Assembly (NCBI GenBank): GCA_018969885.1
Contig: JAGWXN010000108.1
Coordinates: 1-10,132, forward strand
Direction: 5' to 3'
From: Betaproteobacteria bacterium
GTDB taxonomy: Bacteria; Pseudomonadota; Gammaproteobacteria; Burkholderiales; Burkholderiaceae
DNA: 10,132 nt
Positions within the stretch are counted from its first letter, which is position 1, and the number at the start of each line of letters is the position of its first letter. Below the pieces are notes generated by a model. That model saw only the letters and a program-made list of their open reading frames with translations. It was not told the DNA's origin and made no database searches. The translations under genes were made by a program, and so were the position numbers. Positions 6,323 through 10,132 of the stretch are shown here, in pieces.

Positions 6323-7578
6323 ACGCTTTCCTGTTTCGCGACGGCCAACTCTACGCCGAAGATGTGCCACTTGAAGCCCTGGCTGCACGGTTTGGCACGC
6401 CCTGCTACGTTTATTCGCGCCGCGCCATCACCGAGGCCTGGCGGGAATTTTCAGCGGCCTGCGCGGGGCGACGCGTGCTGGTCTGCTATGCGCTCAAAGC
6501 CAATTCCAATCTTGCCGTGATCGACCTGCTCGCACGTGAACAGGCGGGCTTTGACATCGTCTCGGCGGGCGAACTGCGCCGCGTGCTCGCAGCCGGCGGC
6601 AGCGCCGCGCGCACCGTGTTTTCTGGCGTCGGCAAATCCTCCGCAGAGATTCGCGAGGCGCTCACGGCCGGCGTTCGCTGCTTCAACGTCGAGTCGCAGG
6701 CAGAGCTTGAACGGCTCGACCAGATCGCGGGCGAGATGGGGCGGCGTGCGCCCGTGTCTCTGCGCGTCAACCCCGATGTCGACGCGGGCACGCACCCCTA
6801 CATTTCCACGGGTCTTCGCGAAAACAAGTTCGGTATCCCGCACGAAGACGCGCTGGCCGCCTATCAACGGGCGTGCGCGCTCCCACACCTCGATGTCGTA
6901 GGAATCGATTGCCACATCGGCTCCCAGATCACGAGCCTCGAGCCTTTCACCGCAGCCCTCGACAAGGTGCTCGAGCTTGTGGACCGCCTGCACGAAGCGG
7001 GGATCGAGCTACACCACATCGACCTGGGCGGGGGTCTGGGCATCTGCTATGACAACGAGACGCCCCCCTCGCGGGAAGCGCTGATCCATGCCGTGTTCAA
7101 GCGACTCGACGCGCACCCGCGAGGCACCCGCTACGAAATCCTGTTCGAGTTTGGCCGTTCGATCGTGGGCAATGCGGGTGTGCTGCTCACGCGGGTCGAG
7201 TACCTCAAACGTAACGGCGAGCACCGCTTTGCGATCGTGGATGCCGGCATGAACGATCTCATGCGGCCAGCGCTCTACGAAGCCTGGCATGGGGTGCAGC
7301 CGGTGCGGCCGCGCGAGGGCGAGTTGGCGCAGTTCGACATCGTGGGTCCAGTCTGCGAGTCGGGCGACTGGCTCGCGCGCGGACGACAGCTTTGCCTTGC
7401 CGAGGGCGACCTGCTTGCGGTCATGTCCGCTGGCGCCTACGGCATGGCCATGAGCTCCAACTACAACACCCGGCCACGTGCCGCCGAGGTGCTGGTCGAT
7501 GGTGCCCGCGTACACCTCATCCGCGAGCGGGAGTCCATCGAGTCGCTATTCGCGCTCGAGCACCGACTGCCTGACTGA
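6319..7578 (+). CDS. lysA: Diaminopimelate decarboxylase
   Basis: This PLP-dependent, fold-III enzyme decarboxylates meso-diaminopimelate to L-lysine in the cytoplasm, the last step of lysine synthesis, and draws on the DAP pool that also feeds peptidoglycan. The 419-residue protein has normal length. Lys60 in CYALKAN forms the Schiff base with PLP. His199 in CHIGSQ stacks on the cofactor, and the phosphate-binding glycines are in DLGGGLGI (235-242). The C-terminal half carries DAGMNDLMRPALYEAWH (308-324), the catalytic-cysteine motif VCESGD (345-350) and AGAYGMAMSSNYN (371-383). The usual EPGR motif reads Glu277-Phe-Gly-Arg280, so the proline is replaced. The gene starts by ATGA overlap with lptM and ends 14 bp from the convergent msrQ stop. 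Confidence 0.97.
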   Translation: MNAFLFRDGQLYAEDVPLEALAARFGTPCYVYSRRAITEAWREFSAACAGRRVLVCYALKANSNLAVIDLLAREQAGFDIVSAGELRRVLAAGGSAARTVFSGVGKSSAEIREALTAGVRCFNVESQAELERLDQIAGEMGRRAPVSLRVNPDVDAGTHPYISTGLRENKFGIPHEDALAAYQRACALPHLDVVGIDCHIGSQITSLEPFTAALDKVLELVDRLHEAGIELHHIDLGGGLGICYDNETPPSREALIHAVFKRLDAHPRGTRYEILFEFGRSIVGNAGVLLTRVEYLKRNGEHRFAIVDAGMNDLMRPALYEAWHGVQPVRPREGELAQFDIVGPVCESGDWLARGRQLCLAEGDLLAVMSAGAYGMAMSSNYNTRPRAAEVLVDGARVHLIRERESIESLFALEHRLPD

Positions 7579-7592
7579 AGGGGGAGCGGTCG

Positions 7593-8180
7593 TCAGCGGC
7601 GAAGGCGCGCCACCACGCGCCACCCGAGGAGCGCGGCCAGCGCCAACGCGTAGAGCGCGGGCTCGGTCACATCGGCCTTGCCGGCCTTGTGCCACCAGTA
7701 GTGAAGCACCGCCAGCACCGCGGCCACGTAGACCAGCCGATGAAGCATCGACCATCGGCGCCCCAGCCGGCGAACCATCGCGTCCGTCGATGTGAGGGCA
7801 AGTGGAATCAGCAGGACCAGTGCAGCGAACCCGGCAGTGATGAAGGGGCGCTTGAGCACATCACCGATCATCGGGGCGATCTCAAACCAGTGCTCGAGCC
7901 AGACCCAGGTCGCAAGGTGCGCGAGGGCGTAGGCAAAGCTTGCCAGGCCAAGCGGGCGGCGCAGCCGCATCAGCCAGCCTGCTCCGGTGAGTCGCCGCAG
8001 CGGACTCACCGACAGGGCAAGCAGCAGGAAGACCAAGGTCCAGGTGCCGCTTGAGCGGGTCACAAACTCAACTGGATTGGCGCCCGCCCGATCCAGCACC
8101 GGCCAGAGCACCAACCGAAACATCGGCAGTATCGAGGCCACGATCACCAGACCGCGGACCGAGGCGATCGACAGCCGCAC
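7593..8180 (-). CDS. msrQ: Protein-methionine-sulfoxide reductase haem-binding subunit MsrQ
   Basis: MsrQ (formerly YedZ) is a haem b inner-membrane protein of the ferric-reductase-like transmembrane family that passes electrons from the quinone pool or a flavin reductase to periplasmic MsrP. The 195-residue product has about six hydrophobic segments: roughly 9-28, 46-60, 77-97, 115-130, 146-163 and 174-190. Histidines at 88 (AYALAHLATW), 147 (MLHRLVYV) and 160 (AVLHYWWH) match the conserved haem-ligating positions; His164 follows. The start is GTG, 17 bp after the msrP stop, with no obvious Shine-Dalgarno sequence, suggesting coupling to msrP. The pair is a two-gene unit for repair of oxidised envelope proteins. 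The gene ends convergently with lysA. Confidence 0.94.
   Translation of the reverse strand: MRLSIASVRGLVIVASILPMFRLVLWPVLDRAGANPVEFVTRSSGTWTLVFLLLALSVSPLRRLTGAGWLMRLRRPLGLASFAYALAHLATWVWLEHWFEIAPMIGDVLKRPFITAGFAALVLLIPLALTSTDAMVRRLGRRWSMLHRLVYVAAVLAVLHYWWHKAGKADVTEPALYALALAALLGWRVVARLRR
7604..7621. other. GC-rich hairpin after lysA, within the msrQ 3' end
   Basis: GGCGCG (7604-7609) can pair with CGCGCC (7616-7621) over a six-base loop CCACCA. It lies 26 bp after the lysA stop and inside the last codons of convergent msrQ, where only 14 bp separate the two genes. No U-tract follows on either strand, so it is not a typical intrinsic terminator. It may only slow transcription or be incidental in GC-rich DNA. 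Confidence 0.25.
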
Positions 8181-8197
8181 AGACGCGCCCGGCCGCG

Positions 8198-9190
8198 TCA
8201 GAAGTTACGTCGCAGATCCATCCCGGCATAGAGGCTCCCGACCTGGTCGGCATAGCCATTCATCATCAGCGTGGGGCGACGGCGCTGCATGAAGCCATCC
8301 TCACCGAGCCTACGCTCGGTGGCCTGCGACCAGCGGGGGTGGCTCACCTCAGGATTGACGTTGGAATAGAAGCCGTACTCCTCGGGCGATGAGCGCATCC
8401 AACTGGTGTTGGGCTGCTTCTCGACAAAGCGGATGCTCACCAGCGACTTGGCGCTCTTGAAGCCATACTTCCAGGGAACGACCAGCCGGACCGGCGCGCC
8501 ATTCTGGTTGGGCAGCACCTCACCGTATAGCCCGACCGTGAAAAGAGTCAGCGGATGCATGGCCTCGTCGAGCCGCAGCGCCTCCATGTAGGGCCAGGTG
8601 ATCACCGGAATCGCGAGCCCGTTCATTTGTTTGGGATCGGCGAGTGTCACGAATTCCACATAGCGCGCTTTCGAGGTGGGCTCGACGCGGCGGATTAGTT
8701 CGGCAAGCGGGTAGCCAATCCAGGGGATCACCATTGACCAGCCCTCGACACAGCGCATGCGGTAAATGCGCTCCTCGAGCGGCGCGAGCGTGAGCAGCTC
8801 CTCGATATCGAAGCTACGAGGCTTGGCCACCTCGCCCTCGACGCGCACCGACCAGGGGCGCGTGCGCAGGCGATGGGCATGTTTGACCGGGTCGTCCTTC
8901 TCGGTGCCGAACTCGTAGAAATTGTTGTAGGTGGTGACGACCTTATAGGGCGTGGCGCGCTCGGGGGTAGAGAGTTTCGAAGCGGTCGCCGCAAGTTTCT
9001 GCGCCTTGGGATCGCCACCCTGCATGATGGCGCTGGAGGCCTGCGCCTCGGTTGGCGCGAGGGCAGGTAACGCCGCACCCAGCGCGGTACCGCCTGCGGC
9101 TGCAAGCAGTTGGCGCCGGTTACGCCACACCTCACGAGGCGTAATGTCTGAGACGGGCGGCGTACTCGCGTCGTGCGTTCGGATCAGCAT
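8198..9190 (-). CDS. msrP: Protein-methionine-sulfoxide reductase catalytic subunit MsrP (molybdenum cofactor, TAT-exported)
   Basis: MsrP (formerly YedY) is a periplasmic molybdopterin enzyme of the sulfite-oxidase fold that reduces methionine sulfoxide in exported proteins, with electrons from MsrQ. The frame is open upstream to 9376, but the ATG at 9188-9190 is preceded by AGGAG at five-base spacing and places the export signal at the N-terminus. The protein is then 330 residues, the usual size. The twin-arginine signal is R25-R26-QLL followed by an Ala/Gly-rich stretch and a likely AQA cleavage site near 51. The conserved [10 protein letters not shown] (86-95), the molybdenum-ligating Cys147 in RCVEGWSM, and [15 protein letters not shown] (236-250) are intact. 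msrQ follows at 17 bp. In related genomes ccsB usually lies directly upstream; here there is a 240-bp gap to cytochrome c4. Confidence 0.96.
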   Translation of the reverse strand: MLIRTHDASTPPVSDITPREVWRNRRQLLAAAGGTALGAALPALAPTEAQASSAIMQGGDPKAQKLAATASKLSTPERATPYKVVTTYNNFYEFGTEKDDPVKHAHRLRTRPWSVRVEGEVAKPRSFDIEELLTLAPLEERIYRMRCVEGWSMVIPWIGYPLAELIRRVEPTSKARYVEFVTLADPKQMNGLAIPVITWPYMEALRLDEAMHPLTLFTVGLYGEVLPNQNGAPVRLVVPWKYGFKSAKSLVSIRFVEKQPNTSWMRSSPEEYGFYSNVNPEVSHPRWSQATERRLGEDGFMQRRRPTLMMNGYADQVGSLYAGMDLRRNF

Positions 9191-9195
9191 GTCGG

Positions 9196-9200
9196 CTCCT
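9196..9200 (-). promoter_or_regulatory. Ribosome-binding site that fixes the msrP start
   Basis: Read on the minus strand this is AGGAG, five bases before the ATG at 9190. It is the only strong Shine-Dalgarno sequence seen at a gene start in this window. It decides against the 62-codon upstream extension of the msrP frame, which has no signal peptide character and no recognisable domain. Confidence 0.8.
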
Positions 9201-9393
9201 GAGGATGAAGTGAGATCTTCGCAGAGCCGGCCCCAGCCGCGCGTGAACACCCCCACAGCGCGACAGCCCAAGGGTCCTGCAAAGGCGGGATAAGCGATGC
9301 CACCTTGACTTGACTTAACAGGAGGAGACCCGGGCGCCGCGTTCGCAGCGGCCAGCCCTGATAAGCATTCGTGCACTCGCGCGAGCGAGGCCG

Positions 9394-9412
9394 GGGCGCA
9401 TGCAGCGCGCCC
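9394..9412 (-). terminator. Possible hairpin terminator or attenuating structure after cytochrome c4
   Basis: GGGCGC and GCGCCC (9394-9399 and 9407-9412) form a six-pair GC stem with a seven-base loop, 18 bp beyond the cytochrome c4 stop in the direction of transcription. No T-run follows on the minus strand. A perfect 10-bp palindrome CTCGCGCGAG (9376-9385) lies just beyond. Together they could end or slow the c4 transcript before msrP, but neither looks like a standard intrinsic terminator. Confidence 0.3.
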
Positions 9413-9430
9413 AGCGACCGCGTTTAAGCC

Positions 9431-10075
9431 TTATCGAAGGCCGGCGATATAGTCGGAGACAGCTTTGATCTCGACGTCAGAGAGTCGAGCAGAGATGGCG
9501 GTCATGGACGCGTTGTTGGCCCGCGTGCCCTGACGGAATCCCGTGAGCTGGGACTCGGTGTATTCCGCATATTGGCCCTGAAGCCGCGGATATTGGGCGG
9601 GCAGCCCGGCACCACTCGGGCCATGACAGCCCGCGCACGCCGGAACGCCCTTCGCCGCAATGCCGCCTCGATAAATGTTGCGCCCGAGTTCGACCAGGGT
9701 CTTGTCGCGCGCAGCAGCCGGCGTGAGCGGCTGCGACGCGTAGAAAGCGGCCACATTGCGCATGTCGTCTGCCGACAGTTGTGCGGCGAACGCCCCCATG
9801 ATGGCGTTGTTGCGCTCGGGCTCTTTGGCGCCCGGCTTCGCCTTGAAGTTGGCGAGCTGCTTGGCGAGATACTCAGCATGCTGGCCGGCGAGCTTCGGAT
9901 TGGCGGGTGTGGGGCTGTTGCCGTCGGCCCCATGGCAGCCGGCGCAGACTTGAGACGCAATCTCAGCGCCCTTCTTCAGGTCGGGTTTGCCCGTGGACTG
10001 GGCAAGCGCGGCCGAACTCAAGGCAAGGCCGAACACGGTCAGAATGGAAGCGACGATCGAGGCAGAACGGAGCAT
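9431..10075 (-). CDS. Cytochrome c4 (dihaem class I c-type cytochrome)
   Basis: This periplasmic electron carrier feeds terminal oxidases from the bc1 complex. With the ATG at 10073-10075 the protein has 214 residues. A Sec signal peptide (LRSASIVASILTVFGLALSSAALA) is likely cut after Ala25. Two homologous cytochrome domains follow, each with CAGCH: C44-xx-C47-H48 and C147-xx-C150-H151. Probable axial methionines are Met93 (NAIMGAFAAQLS) and Met191 (NASMTAISARLS), the two segments being clearly repeats of each other. The frame continues to a TTG at 10115, but that would put a polar stretch before the signal peptide and overlap the promoter-like sequence, so I reject it. No clear Shine-Dalgarno sequence precedes the chosen ATG. 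In many betaproteobacteria the next genes on this strand are resB and ccsB; here they are missing. Confidence 0.94.
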   Translation of the reverse strand: MLRSASIVASILTVFGLALSSAALAQSTGKPDLKKGAEIASQVCAGCHGADGNSPTPANPKLAGQHAEYLAKQLANFKAKPGAKEPERNNAIMGAFAAQLSADDMRNVAAFYASQPLTPAAARDKTLVELGRNIYRGGIAAKGVPACAGCHGPSGAGLPAQYPRLQGQYAEYTESQLTGFRQGTRANNASMTAISARLSDVEIKAVSDYIAGLR

Positions 10076-10108
10076 GGCGAACCCGGTGCGGCGAGACACA
10101 AACCCGAA

Positions 10109-10118
10109 ATTGTACAAT
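10109..10118. promoter_or_regulatory. Palindromic ATTGTACAAT, candidate overlapping -10 boxes upstream of cytochrome c4
   Basis: The 10-bp perfect palindrome ATTGTACAAT lies 34 bp upstream of the cytochrome c4 ATG. It reads TACAAT on both strands, a good -10 match in each direction, so one site could serve c4 (minus) and a divergent gene beyond the right edge. In related genomes that divergent neighbour is often engB/ysxC. The -35 for c4 would lie outside the window; no good -35 is seen for the plus strand at 10090-10095. Confidence 0.45.
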
Positions 10119-10132
10119 ACCGCCGAAGATCG

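Noticed and set aside
6451..6993. 180-codon minus-strand open frame inside lysA, with a similar one at 7009-7515
   Set aside because: Both are antisense to conserved LysA coding sequence and show no domain or ribosome-binding site.
9321..9328. AGGAGGAG on the plus strand, resembling a strong Shine-Dalgarno sequence
   Set aside because: No start codon follows at a usable distance and no coding frame continues from it.
9191..9376. N-terminal extension of msrP, or a resB/ccsB remnant in the same frame
   Set aside because: The 62 extra codons lack a signal peptide or any ResB/CcsB feature, and a strong AGGAG sits at the downstream ATG with the twin-arginine signal right after it.
3186..9430. 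A novel defence, mobile or biosynthetic system in the window
   Set aside because: Every long gene falls in a well-known housekeeping family, with no transposase, integrase, toxin-antitoxin pair, CRISPR repeat or unusual composition. The interest lies in absent neighbours, not added genes.

Overview
The window is about 10 kb of GC-rich chromosomal DNA made almost entirely of conserved housekeeping genes. Gene content, gene order and protein sequences point to a betaproteobacterium, most likely of the Burkholderiales or a close relative. The species cannot be named from this sequence. No mobile element, CRISPR array, tRNA or rRNA is visible, and I found no evidence of a new multi-gene system.

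Layout, left to right. Bases 1-305 hold no convincing gene. Next come three minus-strand genes read in the order aroK, aroB, dgt (3185 down to 306): shikimate kinase, 3-dehydroquinate synthase and a dNTP triphosphohydrolase. Divergent from aroK, and only 83 bp away, is the plus-strand gene mrcA (ponA), for the class A penicillin-binding protein PBP1A. It is followed convergently by cyaY (frataxin-like protein, minus). Divergent from cyaY is a plus-strand pair joined by an ATGA overlap: lptM, a small lipoprotein linked to LPS-translocon maturation, and lysA, diaminopimelate decarboxylase. Convergent with lysA is the minus-strand pair msrP-msrQ, the periplasmic methionine sulfoxide reductase and its haem b membrane partner. 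The window ends with a minus-strand dihaem cytochrome c4 gene, whose promoter region lies at the right edge.

Functional themes are aromatic amino-acid precursor synthesis (aroK, aroB), lysine/DAP metabolism and cell-wall assembly (lysA, mrcA), envelope maintenance (lptM, msrPQ), iron-sulfur/iron handling (cyaY), nucleotide pool control (dgt) and respiratory electron transfer (cytochrome c4).

The most notable feature is what is absent. In many betaproteobacteria this block reads cytochrome c4 - resB - ccsB - msrP - msrQ - lysA - lptM - cyaY - ponA - pilMNOPQ - aroK - aroB - dgt. Here the flanking genes are kept in order and orientation, but pilMNOPQ (type IV pilus alignment complex and secretin) is missing between ponA and aroK, and resB-ccsB (System II cytochrome c assembly) is missing between cytochrome c4 and msrP. 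These are either two independent losses or relocations, or the lineage never had the insertions. Smaller points are an EFGR replacement of the usual EPGR motif in LysA, two extra cysteines in the LptM-like lipoprotein, and short repeats at the mrcA stop codon, inside lptM and in the left intergenic region.
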